DNA of 64,000 nucleotides, taken from NCBI GenBank assembly GCA_004298465.1, contig SCRT01000019.1, positions 1-64,000 on the forward strand, given 5' to 3'. Each line of letters begins with the position of its first letter. Positions within the stretch are counted from its first letter, which is position 1. The stretch is from Nevskiaceae bacterium (GTDB lineage Bacteria; Pseudomonadota; Gammaproteobacteria; Nevskiales; Nevskiaceae). Of the stretch, positions 30,723-41,138 are shown in pieces. The notes beneath the pieces were generated by a model that ran no database searches, was not told where the DNA came from, and saw nothing but the letters and a program-made list of their open reading frames with translations. A program made the translations under genes and the position numbers.

Positions 30723-31058
30723 ATGAGCGAACACATCTCTGCCGTAACCGACGCCAGCTTCGAGCAGGACGTCATCAAGAGCGATATCCCGGTGCTGGTC
30801 GACTTCTGGGCCGAGTGGTGTGGCCCGTGCCGCATGATCGCGCCCGTGCTCGAAGAAATCGCCGCGGAAGCCGGCGGCAAGTTCAAGGTTTTGAAGCTCA
30901 ACGTCGACGAAAACCCGGAAACGCCGCCGAAGTTCGGCATTCGTGGCATCCCGACGATGATCCTGTTCAAGAATGGCGAAGTGGCCGGGACGCAGGTTGG
31001 CGCGGTCCACAAGACGCAGCTTTCCGCCTTCATCGATCGCTACACAGCAATCGCGTGA
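30723..31058 (+). CDS. trxA: Thioredoxin TrxA
   Basis: General cytoplasmic dithiol reductant. 111 residues with the WCGPC active site inside [14 protein letters not shown], the conserved cis-proline loop GIRGIPTM, and the [13 protein letters not shown] strand. A GGAGG Shine-Dalgarno lies eight bases before the ATG. It is placed between rhlB (divergent) and rho (8 bp downstream), a conserved gammaproteobacterial order. Confidence 0.98.
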   Translation: MSEHISAVTDASFEQDVIKSDIPVLVDFWAEWCGPCRMIAPVLEEIAAEAGGKFKVLKLNVDENPETPPKFGIRGIPTMILFKNGEVAGTQVGAVHKTQLSAFIDRYTAIA

Positions 31059-31066
31059 GTTCCGGA

Positions 31067-32626
<1,560 letters not shown>

Positions 32627-32630
32627 AACC

Positions 32631-32661
32631 GGCGCCGCGGCTCTCCCGCGGCGCCTTTTTT
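32631..32661 (+). terminator. Rho-independent terminator after rho
   Basis: Perfect 10-bp stem, GGCGCCGCGG at 32631-32640 with CCGCGGCGCC at 32646-32655, five-base loop, then six T. It lies five bases past the rho stop. Confidence 0.93.
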
Positions 32662-32680
32662 CGTGTGGCGATGCCGGCGA

Positions 32681-34045
32681 TCAACCCGCTGCGCGTTCCT
32701 GTTTCTGCTGCCGCCGTGCCCCGCGCAGGCGCCAGGCCGTGCGGTATTCGTTCGTCATGTAACGCATCAGCGCACCGAAACCGCCGAGCCCGAGCGCGTA
32801 GGGCCGACCGTGCGCCATGTGCATGATCTGCAGGCAGAACCAACCGAGCTGGCCAAAGGTGTTCATTGACTTGATGGAGCGGATCGACGACGCCGGGCCG
32901 AGCACGCCAGGGCCGAAGTCGAGTCGGTTCTCGTAGGCTTCCAGATGGTCCACAGCACCGGACAAAAGCTGGCGCGGGCCGTCCGTCTGCACGCACAGCG
33001 GCCGTGCCAGGCCGATCATGTCCGTGCCACCTGAAGCCAGCGCCGCCTCCATGCCGGCGAGCGTGCGGAAGCCGCCCGTCACCATTACCGGCATGCGCGC
33101 AATCCGGCGGATGTCGGCGGCGTATTCCATGAAGTACGCTTCGCGCCGCTGCGTGCTGGCGGCCTTTGGGGTGCCGGCAGCGGTGCCCACGGCGCTCTCC
33201 ACGTCGCCGCTGTTGGACAGCAGGCGCGGCTGCTCGTAAGTGCCTCCGGAGATTTCCAGCAGGTCTACCGTCTTCTCATTCAGCCACTGCACGACTTGTA
33301 CGCATTCCTCGCGCGTGAAGCCGCCCTTCTGGAAATCGGCGGAATTCAGCTTGATCGAGATCGGGAAGTCGGGGCCCACCGCCTTGCGCACGGCGGACAC
33401 GGTTTCCAGCAGCATGCGGGCGCGGTTTTCCAGCGCGCCGCCCCATGCGTCCGTGCGCCGGTTCGTGAGCGGGGACAGGAACTGTGACAGCAGGTAGCCG
33501 TGTGCGGCGTGGATCTGCACGCCCGTGAAGCCGGTTTCGCGCGCCGTGGCGGCCACGCGTGCCCAGCGGTCGATGAAGTCGAGGATCTCGGGTTCCGTCA
33601 GCGCGCGCGGCTTGCGGAACGTGGCCAGCACCTTGAGCTGCACTTCCGACGGCGACAAGGGCTGCGCCGCCACGTACCACGGCGATTGGCGGCCGGGGTG
33701 GTTGATCTGCATCCACAGGTGGTTGCCGGCACAGGTGCCGGCCTGTGCCCAGGCCTTCAGGCGCTGGCGGGTTTCCGCGTCCGGCGGTGCCGGGTCCAGC
33801 GCCACGTTGCCGGGGCGCTCCAGCACCCGCCGGTCGATCATGACGTTGCCGGTCAACAGCAAACCTGCGCCGCCTTCTGCCCATTTGCGGTACAGCGCGA
33901 CGTGCGCGGCCGTCGGCCGCAGCTGGGCGTCTGCGACGCCTTCCGTCATGGAAACCTTGGCCAGCCGGTTCGGCAGGACAGCACCGCAGGGCAGTTCAAG
34001 TGGTTGGGCAATACGGCGTCCGGCGTCTGGTGTAACGTCACTCAT
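32681..34045 (-). CDS. NADH:flavin oxidoreductase (Old Yellow Enzyme family)
   Basis: FMN-dependent ene-reductase-type TIM barrel, 454 residues. It shows the N-terminal LPNRLAKVSMTEG strand, MQINHPGRQSP, the active-site HAAHGYLLSQFLSPLTNRRTD region split over two loops, VMVTGGF near the phosphate-binding site and MIGLARPL. No C-terminal iron-sulfur or NADH-binding domain is present, so it is the single-domain class. The tail beyond about residue 390 is longer than the classic barrel. It is convergent with rho and lies upstream-adjacent to mutM on the same strand. Substrate unknown; alpha,beta-unsaturated carbonyls or fatty enoyl compounds are usual. Confidence 0.88.
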   Translation of the reverse strand: MSDVTPDAGRRIAQPLELPCGAVLPNRLAKVSMTEGVADAQLRPTAAHVALYRKWAEGGAGLLLTGNVMIDRRVLERPGNVALDPAPPDAETRQRLKAWAQAGTCAGNHLWMQINHPGRQSPWYVAAQPLSPSEVQLKVLATFRKPRALTEPEILDFIDRWARVAATARETGFTGVQIHAAHGYLLSQFLSPLTNRRTDAWGGALENRARMLLETVSAVRKAVGPDFPISIKLNSADFQKGGFTREECVQVVQWLNEKTVDLLEISGGTYEQPRLLSNSGDVESAVGTAAGTPKAASTQRREAYFMEYAADIRRIARMPVMVTGGFRTLAGMEAALASGGTDMIGLARPLCVQTDGPRQLLSGAVDHLEAYENRLDFGPGVLGPASSIRSIKSMNTFGQLGWFCLQIMHMAHGRPYALGLGGFGALMRYMTNEYRTAWRLRGARRQQKQERAAG

Positions 34046-34083
34046 GGGTTCTCCTCGTTGTCATGGCGGGCTGCAGCCCGTTC

Positions 34084-34908
34084 TCAATGCTGGCAAACGC
34101 TACAGTAAAACGTGGAGCGCTGCCCGATGCGCAGTTGCTTTACGGCGCTGCCGCACACCCGGCACAGCTCGCCTGCCCGCCCGTAAACCTGCAATTCCTG
34201 CTTGAAATACCCAGCGTGCCCGCCGACGCCGATGAAGTCGCGCAGCGTCGTGCCGCCACAGGCGATGGCCTGCTCCAGTGTGCCGCGGATCGCCGCCGCA
34301 AGCAGCCCATAACGTGGGTGCGACACGCGCCCGGCTGCCGTCTGTGGGCGGATGCCGGCGCGGAACAACGCTTCAGAGGCATAGATGTTGCCGACGCCGG
34401 CCACGACGTGTGAATCCATGATGAAGTTCTTGACCGCCACGCGATGCCCGCGGGATGCACGGAACAGATAGTCGCCATTGAAAGCGTCACCCAGCGGTTC
34501 CGGGCCGATGTTCGCCAGCAGCGGGTGCGTGCCCTGTGGTTCGCACAGCAGGATCAGCCCGAAGCGGCGCGGGTCGTGGAAGCGCAGCATGAGGCCCCCG
34601 CCATCCGCTCCATCCAGCAGCAGGTCCACGTGGTCGTGGCGGTCAGGCGCGGGCGGGCTGGTGAGCACGCGCAAGCGGCCGGACATGCCGAGGTGCACGA
34701 GCAGCGTTTCGCCGCTGGCGCGGATCAGCAGATATTTGCCGCGCCGTTCCACGCCATCGACGCGTTTTCCCGCGATCCGTGCGCCCAGATCGGCGGGCAC
34801 GGGCTGCCGCAGTTGCGGCTGGCGCACCACTGCGCCCGTGAAACGCCGGCCGGTGATGAGTGGCGCCAGGCCGCGGCGCACGGTTTCGACTTCGGGAAGT
34901 TCAGGCAT
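34084..34908 (-). CDS. mutM: Formamidopyrimidine-DNA glycosylase MutM (Fpg)
   Basis: Removes 8-oxoguanine and FapyG from DNA and nicks the abasic site. 274 residues, typical size. The N-terminus MPELPEVETVRRGL supplies the catalytic Pro and Glu. The helix-two-turn-helix is in HVVAGVGNIYASEALFRAGI split around the conserved Asn. The C-terminal zinc finger is CRVCG...CSVC in the last 30 residues. Confidence 0.97.
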   Translation of the reverse strand: MPELPEVETVRRGLAPLITGRRFTGAVVRQPQLRQPVPADLGARIAGKRVDGVERRGKYLLIRASGETLLVHLGMSGRLRVLTSPPAPDRHDHVDLLLDGADGGGLMLRFHDPRRFGLILLCEPQGTHPLLANIGPEPLGDAFNGDYLFRASRGHRVAVKNFIMDSHVVAGVGNIYASEALFRAGIRPQTAAGRVSHPRYGLLAAAIRGTLEQAIACGGTTLRDFIGVGGHAGYFKQELQVYGRAGELCRVCGSAVKQLRIGQRSTFYCSVCQH

Positions 34909-34964
34909 GTGAACCGGCTGCGATCGGGGGCGCCAGCGTAGCAGCCAGTTATTAGTCCGGCATT

Positions 34965-35384
34965 TCAGCTGATGATTCTTCCCTCGACAAGTGCCGTCGC
35001 CTCGATTTCCACCATCAGGCCCGGCAGCGCCAGCGCACTGACTTCCACGGCGGTATCGGCGGGCCTGGCGCTTCCCAAGTAGTTTGTGCGGAGCTCCACG
35101 AGCCGTGGGTAGTAGCGCATGTCGGTCACGTAGATGTTGAGCTTGATGATCTTCGCGAGTGAGGAGTTCGCTGCTTCCAGGACCCGCTTCAGGTTCTCGA
35201 ACGTCTGCCTGACCTGGGCATCGAAGTTCCCGGCGCCGACGACATTGGCGTGTTCGTCAATCGATGCCTGGCCTGAGGTGATGACGAGGTTCCCGATCCG
35301 GTAGCCCTGTGCGATCCCGAAATGCTCGAATGGATCCGGGTCCAGATGGATGCGTGTCGCGTTATGCGCTGGGTTGTCCGTCAT
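34965..35384 (-). CDS. RidA/YjgF-family protein
   Basis: 139-residue trimeric RidA-fold protein. It shows YRIGNLVITSGQASID, QVRQTFENLKRVLEAANSSL split by the helix, and IIKLNIYVTDM. The substrate-contact arginine of true RidA enamine deaminases sits in a different context here (RPADTAVEVSALALPGLMVEIEATA), close to the usual RPART...LP motif but altered, so deaminase activity is not assured. It is 61 bp from the Rieske gene on the same strand and may belong to that transcript. Confidence 0.85.
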   Translation of the reverse strand: MTDNPAHNATRIHLDPDPFEHFGIAQGYRIGNLVITSGQASIDEHANVVGAGNFDAQVRQTFENLKRVLEAANSSLAKIIKLNIYVTDMRYYPRLVELRTNYLGSARPADTAVEVSALALPGLMVEIEATALVEGRIIS

Positions 35385-35445
35385 CGGTGCTTTACCGCAG
35401 GTTGAAAATATTGGGAAGTTCGGATGCTAGAGACTGCCGCTGGTT

Positions 35446-35871
35446 TCACTTGAGTGCATCCGACCCGAGGATGCCTGGCACCCCACACTGAGCGTAGTAC
35501 GCGTCAACTTCCTGCGGTGTCTTCAGGTGCACATAGATGCGGTCGCGCTCTACCTTGACGGGGAAGCGGAAGCATTTTTCGTAATGTCCCGCGGGGCCAC
35601 CGTTCGGTCCGCGTGTGATCTCGCCGTCCTTGATGTCGATCTGCATGCCGTGTTCGCAGCACGTCAGCTTCATCGAGCCCGGATTGAATTTCCCATCCAC
35701 CAGGGGTGCCCAGTTGTGGGGGCACCAGGGCTCCATCGCCACGATGTCTTCCTTGGATGCCCTGACGAGCAGGACCTCGGTATCGAACACGCGCACATGC
35801 TTCATCCCACCTAGTGGGAGCTGGTTCAGCTTGCAGGCGAAGTGCCAGGTCGTGTCGCTGTCGACAATCAT
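35446..35871 (-). CDS. Rieske [2Fe-2S] protein
   Basis: 141-residue soluble Rieske ferredoxin-like domain from ATG 35871. Cluster ligands are in CPHNWAPL (C-x-H) and CCEHGMQ (C-x-x-H), spaced about 20 residues apart. There is no signal peptide or transmembrane helix, so it is cytoplasmic. It lies 25 bp downstream of the sulfite-oxidase-fold molybdoenzyme gene and surely shares its mRNA, so it probably carries electrons to or from that enzyme. It could instead be a subunit of an oxygenase, but no oxygenase alpha gene is nearby. Confidence 0.85.
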   Translation of the reverse strand: MIVDSDTTWHFACKLNQLPLGGMKHVRVFDTEVLLVRASKEDIVAMEPWCPHNWAPLVDGKFNPGSMKLTCCEHGMQIDIKDGEITRGPNGGPAGHYEKCFRFPVKVERDRIYVHLKTPQEVDAYYAQCGVPGILGSDALK

Positions 35872-35896
35872 GCCGGTCTCGGTCGTTATCGGTTGA

Positions 35897-36742
35897 TCAC
35901 AAGCACGTCTTGTAATTCGCCCAGGTGTCATCCCCGATGTACATGGGTGCGCGCAGCCCGGTGGCGATGCCCTTCCCCCTCGCACCCATCGGGTTGTGCC
36001 GCACATCCCACCAGAACGTCTTGTAGAAGAAACCAAGGAAATGATTGATGGCTTCGATCGGAGCGCCGCTGCCGACGTGTGACTTGTAGACGGCGGCCAG
36101 GATCGCGGGGTCCGCCCCGTGTTGCCGGAAGTACGTCATGTAGAAATCGGGGTCGCGTGACTCGCAGAATTTGATGCGCCGGACCCATTTCGGGTTCAGG
36201 CCGCCCCAGTCTCCGGGAATCCACGCGCGCAGCGGATAGCCGTGCGAAGGGTCGATCGGTTCCCCGTTGCGACGATAGACGAGCATCATCCGCTTGTGGA
36301 TCGAATGACTCACGGAGTGCCCTCCATCGCATTCGAACAGGATCCACTCGCAATCCGGGTCAGGTTGCGTCAACTCGATGATGGTACGGAAATCGATGCC
36401 CTCGAACCGGTGGCCTGTGGTTAGGATCTGGTCGTCGCAGGTGTGGTCCTCGACACTGGAGGCAGTGGGCAGCGCTTTCAGTTCCTCGTAGGTCAAGCTC
36501 AGCGGGTTGTTGACGAGGCCGTAGGTCTCGAAACGCCATTTCCGCATGTCGATGACCGCCGGTGGCGGGACGTAGGTAAAGGCCGGCCATGCGCGCTGTG
36601 CTCGGGTTTCGGGTCCGGGGATCGGGTAGGCGTGGGGGTAGCGTTTCGTTGGCCCTTTGTCACCGACGCCGACGAACCCTTCCTTGGCGCGTTCGGATTC
36701 AAGGACCTCGGCTTCCGTCTGTAGTGGGATCCAGCTCGACAT
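35897..36742 (-). CDS. Sulfite-oxidase-fold molybdopterin-dependent oxidoreductase
   Basis: 281 residues from ATG 36742, chosen because GGAGGAGG lies just upstream; a start at 36781 would put that Shine-Dalgarno inside the gene. The fold is visible in RFETYGLVNNPLSLTYEELKALP. The likely molybdenum-ligating Cys is residue 102 (EDHTCDDQ), aligned with the YedY/SUOX cysteine loop. PLRAWIPGDWGGLNPKWVRRI is the family's pterin-domain signature. There is no Tat signal, haem domain or dimerisation domain, so it is a cytoplasmic catalytic core. It pairs with the Rieske gene; moaADE elsewhere in the window can supply the pterin. Substrate unknown. Confidence 0.85.
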   Translation of the reverse strand: MSSWIPLQTEAEVLESERAKEGFVGVGDKGPTKRYPHAYPIPGPETRAQRAWPAFTYVPPPAVIDMRKWRFETYGLVNNPLSLTYEELKALPTASSVEDHTCDDQILTTGHRFEGIDFRTIIELTQPDPDCEWILFECDGGHSVSHSIHKRMMLVYRRNGEPIDPSHGYPLRAWIPGDWGGLNPKWVRRIKFCESRDPDFYMTYFRQHGADPAILAAVYKSHVGSGAPIEAINHFLGFFYKTFWWDVRHNPMGARGKGIATGLRAPMYIGDDTWANYKTCL

Positions 36743-36799
36743 CCATCCTCCTCCACATCCAGCTTGGTAACGTTGGGACATCGCCAGCGTCTTTCATGC

Positions 36800-36829
36800 A
36801 TCATAGTGCATGGTTCTCTAAAGAGACAA
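36800..36829 (-). promoter_or_regulatory. Probable promoter of the molybdoenzyme-Rieske operon
   Basis: Leftward TTGTCT (36824-36829), 18-base spacer, TATGAT (36800-36805). The mRNA leader would be about 50 bases before the ATG at 36742. Confidence 0.6.
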
Positions 36830-36892
36830 TCTTCGATATACGGATAAGGAGATGGTTCCTGCCAGTTCGTGAGCTACAAGCTTAGGAGCTGG

Positions 36893-37801
36893 TCATCGCG
36901 ATAGAGAAGCGTTCTTTGATGCTGCGGAGTGCTTGGCTGCAGAGGTTTTTGTTTTGGCGGGCGCGGGCTTCAGCAGCTTGTCCTCTTCCGCCGGAGATAC
37001 GGCATAGGCAATGCCAAGGTCGGCGCGCACGAGCTTGAGCTGCGGCTTGTGTGCGGTGACGCTGAAATGCACGCTGCTGCCGTCAGAAAACGCCAGCGTG
37101 GCGATTTCGTCATGCGCATCCGGCGTGGCGGGAGACAGGGTATTCCACAGCGCGTGTGCGCCCTGCCAGGCGTCCGCGAGTTTCTGCGCGGCGTCCGGCG
37201 CCAGCCCGGTGCCGGCGGGCGACAGGCTCCAGCTTTTCGCGCCGGCGTCGAACGTGGCGGTGTAGCCGGGAATCTCGATCTTCACGAGTGTGGGGCCGGG
37301 CGGCACGAGCTGGGCGCTGACGAGGTTTGCGTAGTTCTCGCTGCCCAGTCCTGGCGCGGACGGGTCGCTGATGAGGCAAACATGCCCGCCGACGAGCGCA
37401 TAGCGGCGGTATTTCAGAGGTTCGGTTTCGCCGATCTGCACTTTTTCCGTGTCGAACGTGACGCTGTAGTGCGGTGGGTCGAGCCCCAGTTCGGCCAGCT
37501 TCAAGCCCTTGAGCGGCAGTTCGCGTTCGCAGGGCGTGGCCGCGACGGACAGGATGCTGGCAACGTTCGCGTCGTTGGCGGCGGCTCGGAACGGGGCGGT
37601 GAACTGCCAGCCGTGCTTCGAGCGTTCCAGCTTCAGCGTCTTGCCCTGGTTCTCGATCGTGAGGGTGTGGATCGTCGCGGTGTTCAGCGCGGTGAGCGGT
37701 GGCTTGGGCGCCACGGCCTTCTTCTGGGCGCCGTAATACACGCCGGCGCCAAGCGCCGCTGCTACGCCGATCATCACGAAGTTCAGATACTTGCGGTTCA
37801 T
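36893..37801 (-). CDS. DUF4340-domain membrane-anchored protein
   Basis: 302 residues with an N-terminal transmembrane anchor (FVMIGVAAALGAGVYYGA, residues 9-26) and a periplasmic domain of DUF4340 type (TIHTLTIENQGKTLKLER, then GWQFTAPF). The C-terminus is Lys/Ala/Ser-rich. In other bacteria this domain follows GldFG-like ABC genes. Here it is the last gene of that operon, 10 bp after the gldG-like gene. Function unknown; perhaps a periplasmic sensor or assembly partner of the transporter. Confidence 0.85.
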   Translation of the reverse strand: MNRKYLNFVMIGVAAALGAGVYYGAQKKAVAPKPPLTALNTATIHTLTIENQGKTLKLERSKHGWQFTAPFRAAANDANVASILSVAATPCERELPLKGLKLAELGLDPPHYSVTFDTEKVQIGETEPLKYRRYALVGGHVCLISDPSAPGLGSENYANLVSAQLVPPGPTLVKIEIPGYTATFDAGAKSWSLSPAGTGLAPDAAQKLADAWQGAHALWNTLSPATPDAHDEIATLAFSDGSSVHFSVTAHKPQLKLVRADLGIAYAVSPAEEDKLLKPAPAKTKTSAAKHSAASKNASLSR

Positions 37802-37811
37802 GACCCGGCTC

Positions 37812-39257
37812 TCAACGGCGACGCCGGATGACCCAGCGAGCGGTGCCGAACAGGATCAGGATCAGCGGCAGGATCACGACGAAGCCAGCCGTGATGAGCC
37901 AGCTTGCCCAGCCCGGCAGGTACAGGTCGTGGTCCGGTGCCTTGGGAATGGCAATGCTCAGCGCGGTATCGCGGTTTGCCAGCCACGACACCATGCTCGT
38001 GCCCAGCGCGCCATTGCCAAGCAGGTGCACGTTGCCGTTGGACAGGAAGTCCGCATCGCCGACCAGCGCCACGCGCTGCTGTTTCTTCTGTGCTGCGGGC
38101 TTCGCGTCCTTGGCAGCCTTCGCCGCCGGGGCCTTGGCCGCGTCATCCTTGGCCGGCGCCACCTTGCTGTCCGCCGCTGCGGGGCTGGTGCCCACTTCGC
38201 GCGTCTGGATCAGGCCGATGGTGAGCGGGCCGGCCACGTCGCCCTTGGCGGTGTCGAAGACGATGGGGTTCTCGTTCTCGTCCACGTTCGACCACGCCTT
38301 GTCGTCGGTCTCAAGCATCGGCTGCGGATGCCAGCCGGCGGCGGTGTTCTTGCCGTAGGTGAGCGCGCGCACGAGTGGAAACACCGTGATCTGGTCGAAG
38401 CTGCCGGTCACCGGGTTGTGCGGGTAGCGCGCCGACAGATAGATGCCGGGGCTGCCCATGCCGAGTTCACGATAATTCGGGAACACCACGAAGCCCGGCA
38501 GCCAGTGCACACCGAGTTCCTTGGCCAGCGGCGCGAGGCCGGGATCGCGCTCGGTGTCCGCGATCCACAGCAGGCTGCCGCCGTGCTTCACGTAATCGGC
38601 AAGGATCGCCTGCTGCTGCGGCAGCATCTGGTTCTTCGGGTCGGCGATCACCAGCACGGAGGTGCTGGCGGGAATCGTCGGCTGCAGCGCCAGGTTCAAC
38701 GTGTTGACCTTGAAGCCCTTGTTGCGCAGCTGTGCCACGAAGCTCGAATAGCCGTCGTTCTTGCCGCCGTCGATGTTGCGCTCGCCGTCGCCGGTGAGGA
38801 ACGTGATGGTGGTGTTGCTGGCGTGTGCGAGGCGTTCCAGCGCTTCGGAAATCGCGGGTTCGGAGGCGGTGTCCAGCGCCTCGTGCCGGCCCTGGTATTC
38901 CACCACCAGCTGGCCGGGCTGGTTGACGTCGAACTCCTTCACCTTCTGCGGGTCGCGCGATGGGTCGATGAACGTCAGCGCCACGTTCTTCTTGAACTGG
39001 CGGTAAAGGTCCACCGTGTGCGTGATGCTCTGGTGGGTGCCGACGTCTTCCGCGTAGACAAAACCGTAGAAGTGGATCGGGTCCGGCAGTGCCGCCACGA
39101 GCTTCTGGCTGGCCGCCGTCAACGTGTTGCGGTTGCCGGCCGTCCAGTCGAATTCAGTCTTGAAGTTGAACGTGAGCCACGCGGCGAAGCCGACGATCAG
39201 CACGGCGAGGATCGCATTGATCCACTGCTGGGTGAGCTTGGATTTTCTGTTGCCCAT
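37812..39257 (-). CDS. GldG-family ABC transporter auxiliary protein
   Basis: 481 residues with one N-terminal helix (about 13-30, INAILAVLIVGFAAWLTF) and one C-terminal helix (about 452-474), and a large periplasmic domain between. The domain matches ABC_transp_aux/GldG: NTLTAASQKLVAALPDPI, TFIDPSRDPQKVKEF, TFLTGDGER and LVIADPKNQM. A Lys/Ala-rich linker lies near residues 375-410. In Bacteroidetes, GldF and GldG are needed for gliding; in proteobacteria the homologues are uncharacterised. It lies 18 bp after the permease gene. Confidence 0.88.
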   Translation of the reverse strand: MGNRKSKLTQQWINAILAVLIVGFAAWLTFNFKTEFDWTAGNRNTLTAASQKLVAALPDPIHFYGFVYAEDVGTHQSITHTVDLYRQFKKNVALTFIDPSRDPQKVKEFDVNQPGQLVVEYQGRHEALDTASEPAISEALERLAHASNTTITFLTGDGERNIDGGKNDGYSSFVAQLRNKGFKVNTLNLALQPTIPASTSVLVIADPKNQMLPQQQAILADYVKHGGSLLWIADTERDPGLAPLAKELGVHWLPGFVVFPNYRELGMGSPGIYLSARYPHNPVTGSFDQITVFPLVRALTYGKNTAAGWHPQPMLETDDKAWSNVDENENPIVFDTAKGDVAGPLTIGLIQTREVGTSPAAADSKVAPAKDDAAKAPAAKAAKDAKPAAQKKQQRVALVGDADFLSNGNVHLLGNGALGTSMVSWLANRDTALSIAIPKAPDHDLYLPGWASWLITAGFVVILPLILILFGTARWVIRRRR

Positions 39258-39275
39258 GAGGTCAGTCTCCTGCGG

Positions 39276-40025
39276 TCAGTTGCGTTCCATGTCCAGCCGC
39301 AGCACGGCCAGCCATAGAAACAGGAGGATGAACAGCAGGTAGTAGGCCACGTCCATCGTGGAGACCACGCCGCGCCGCAGGTTCTCGAAATGCCCGATCA
39401 GCGACAGGTAGTTGAAGGCGTCCGCGAACGGCACGGTGGGGGAATGGCCGACGGCGCCGAGAATCCAGAACACCAGCAGCACGCCGAACGTGGCCACGGC
39501 GGCGATCACCGGCTCGCGCGTGAGCGTGGAAATGAACAGCCCGGCAGCGCCGAAGGCCAGCATCATCAGCAGCAGGCCGAGCAACCCGGCCAGGATGCGG
39601 CCGGTGTCGAGCGCGGTTCCGGCCTCCAGCGTGAACGACATCGCTGCCAGCAGCGCGATGGCGGCGAGCAGGAACGACGCCAGCCCGAGAAACTTGCCGA
39701 GCACGATTTCCGTCAACGATGCCGGCGCGGACAGCAGCAGCGTCAGGCTGTTGTTCTTCCGCTCCTCCGCGAACAGGCGCATCGTCATCAGCGGCACCAC
39801 CAGCAGCAGGATCACGTTCGCCGTGCCGTACAGCCCACCGCCGATGTAGTCCGCCACGCCCAGCTGCGGGTCGGAGGACATCATCTGCGCCTGCGTGTAG
39901 GCGTTCAGGTAAAGGATGAAGAAGATGCCGAGGATCACCTGCATCACGGCGAGGATCGCCCACGCCAGCGGCGAGGCGAAGATGCGCCGCGCCTCGACGC
40001 GGGCAATGGTCAATGTGCCGGTCAT
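39276..40025 (-). CDS. ABC transporter permease (GldF/NosY-like)
   Basis: 249 residues with six hydrophobic segments, the ABC-2 type permease form. It starts at ATG 40025 through a TGATG overlap with the ATPase gene. After a short cytoplasmic start (MTGTLTIARVEARRIFASPL) comes the first helix, then FAEERKNNSLTLLLSAP, the conserved cytoplasmic loop of GldF/NosY permeases. Partner of the GldG-like protein. The substrate is unknown. Confidence 0.9.
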   Translation of the reverse strand: MTGTLTIARVEARRIFASPLAWAILAVMQVILGIFFILYLNAYTQAQMMSSDPQLGVADYIGGGLYGTANVILLLVVPLMTMRLFAEERKNNSLTLLLSAPASLTEIVLGKFLGLASFLLAAIALLAAMSFTLEAGTALDTGRILAGLLGLLLMMLAFGAAGLFISTLTREPVIAAVATFGVLLVFWILGAVGHSPTVPFADAFNYLSLIGHFENLRRGVVSTMDVAYYLLFILLFLWLAVLRLDMERN

Positions 40026-40977
40026 CACGCGGCCTCCCGCTGTTCGTTGGCGTGTTCTTCTTCGCCGGTGGTGAGCTCCACGAAGCGTTCTTCCAGCGTC
40101 TTCGTCACTGGGCGCAGCTCGTTGAGCTGCCAGCCGTGGGCGGCGGCGGCCTGGGCCAGCGCCACGCGCGGGTCGACGCCTTTCGCGTAGCGCACGCTGA
40201 AGTGCGTGGCATCCAGTGCTTCGACACCCGCGATGCCGGGAACCGCCTGCAGCGCCTGCACCGTTGGCGGCGCGGCGAAGCCGACGATCGCCGCTTCGGA
40301 CTGCGCCCGTGTCGCATCTTCCACCGTGCCGGTGTACACCACCTGGCCGTGGTGGATGATCATCACGCGGTCGCACACGCTCTGCACTTCCGGCAGGATG
40401 TGGCTGGACAGGATCACGCTGTGGCGGTCGCCCAGCTCGCGGATCAGCTTGCGGATCTCACGAATCTGGATCGGGTCCAGACCTACCGTCGGCTCGTCGA
40501 GAATCACGACTTCCGGGGCATGCACGATGGCCTGGGCAATACCCACGCGCTGCTGGTAGCCCTTCGACAGGTTGCTGATGAGCCGGCTTGCCATGTCGGT
40601 GAGCCCGCAGGCCTGCTTGGCGCGTGCCACCGCGTTCGCCTGCTCCGCCTTCGGCACGTGATGCAGCCGCGCGCAGAACGCCAGGTATTCATCCACCGTC
40701 AACTCGCCGTAGAGCGGCGGAACTTCCGGCAGATAGCCCAGGTGCGTCTTCGCGCGCTTGGGGTCGTCCGCCAGGCTCACGCCGTCGATTTCCACGCGGC
40801 CCTGGGTGCCGCAAGGCACCCCGCGAGCATCTTCATGGTCGTGGACTTGCCGGCGCCGTTCGGCCCCAGCAGGCCGAGGATTTCACCCTTGCGCAGCGTC
40901 AGGGTCAGGTCGACGACCGCCGCCCGTGCGCCGTAGCGCCGCGTCAGCGACTTCGCCTCCAGCAGAATGCGATCCAT
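40025..40977 (-). pseudogene. ABC transporter ATP-binding protein, interrupted by a frameshift
   Basis: Encoded in two frames. From ATG 40977 the first frame gives [17 protein letters not shown] and Walker [10 protein letters not shown], then loses homology after MLAGCL and stops at 40777-40779. The rest lies in another frame of the same strand down to 40025: [11 protein letters not shown]-loop region LGYLPEVPPLY, signature LSKGYQQR, Walker B VVILDEPTVGLDP and H-loop SSHILPE. One missing base near 40815-40825 (around CTTGCGGC) would restore a single 317-318 residue protein. Either a sequencing/assembly error or a real recent mutation; all downstream genes are intact, which favours error or very recent loss. 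Confidence 0.85.
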
Positions 40978-41138
40978 GGCAACAGTTTCCTCGTGCGATA
41001 CAGCGCGTTGGACAGGCGAGTGCGACGCCCAATGGTCACAAAGGCTTATGGACTATCGACGGCGCGATGAGTTCCACAGGTGTGTTGCGAAAGCGGGCTG
41101 AGCCACATTCTGCCCGGCACTGGGGGGCGGTGTTTGCG

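Noticed and set aside
35897-36781. Upstream start at 36781 for the molybdoenzyme
   Set aside because: A strong GGAGGAGG lies just before the later ATG at 36742, and the extra residues are not conserved.
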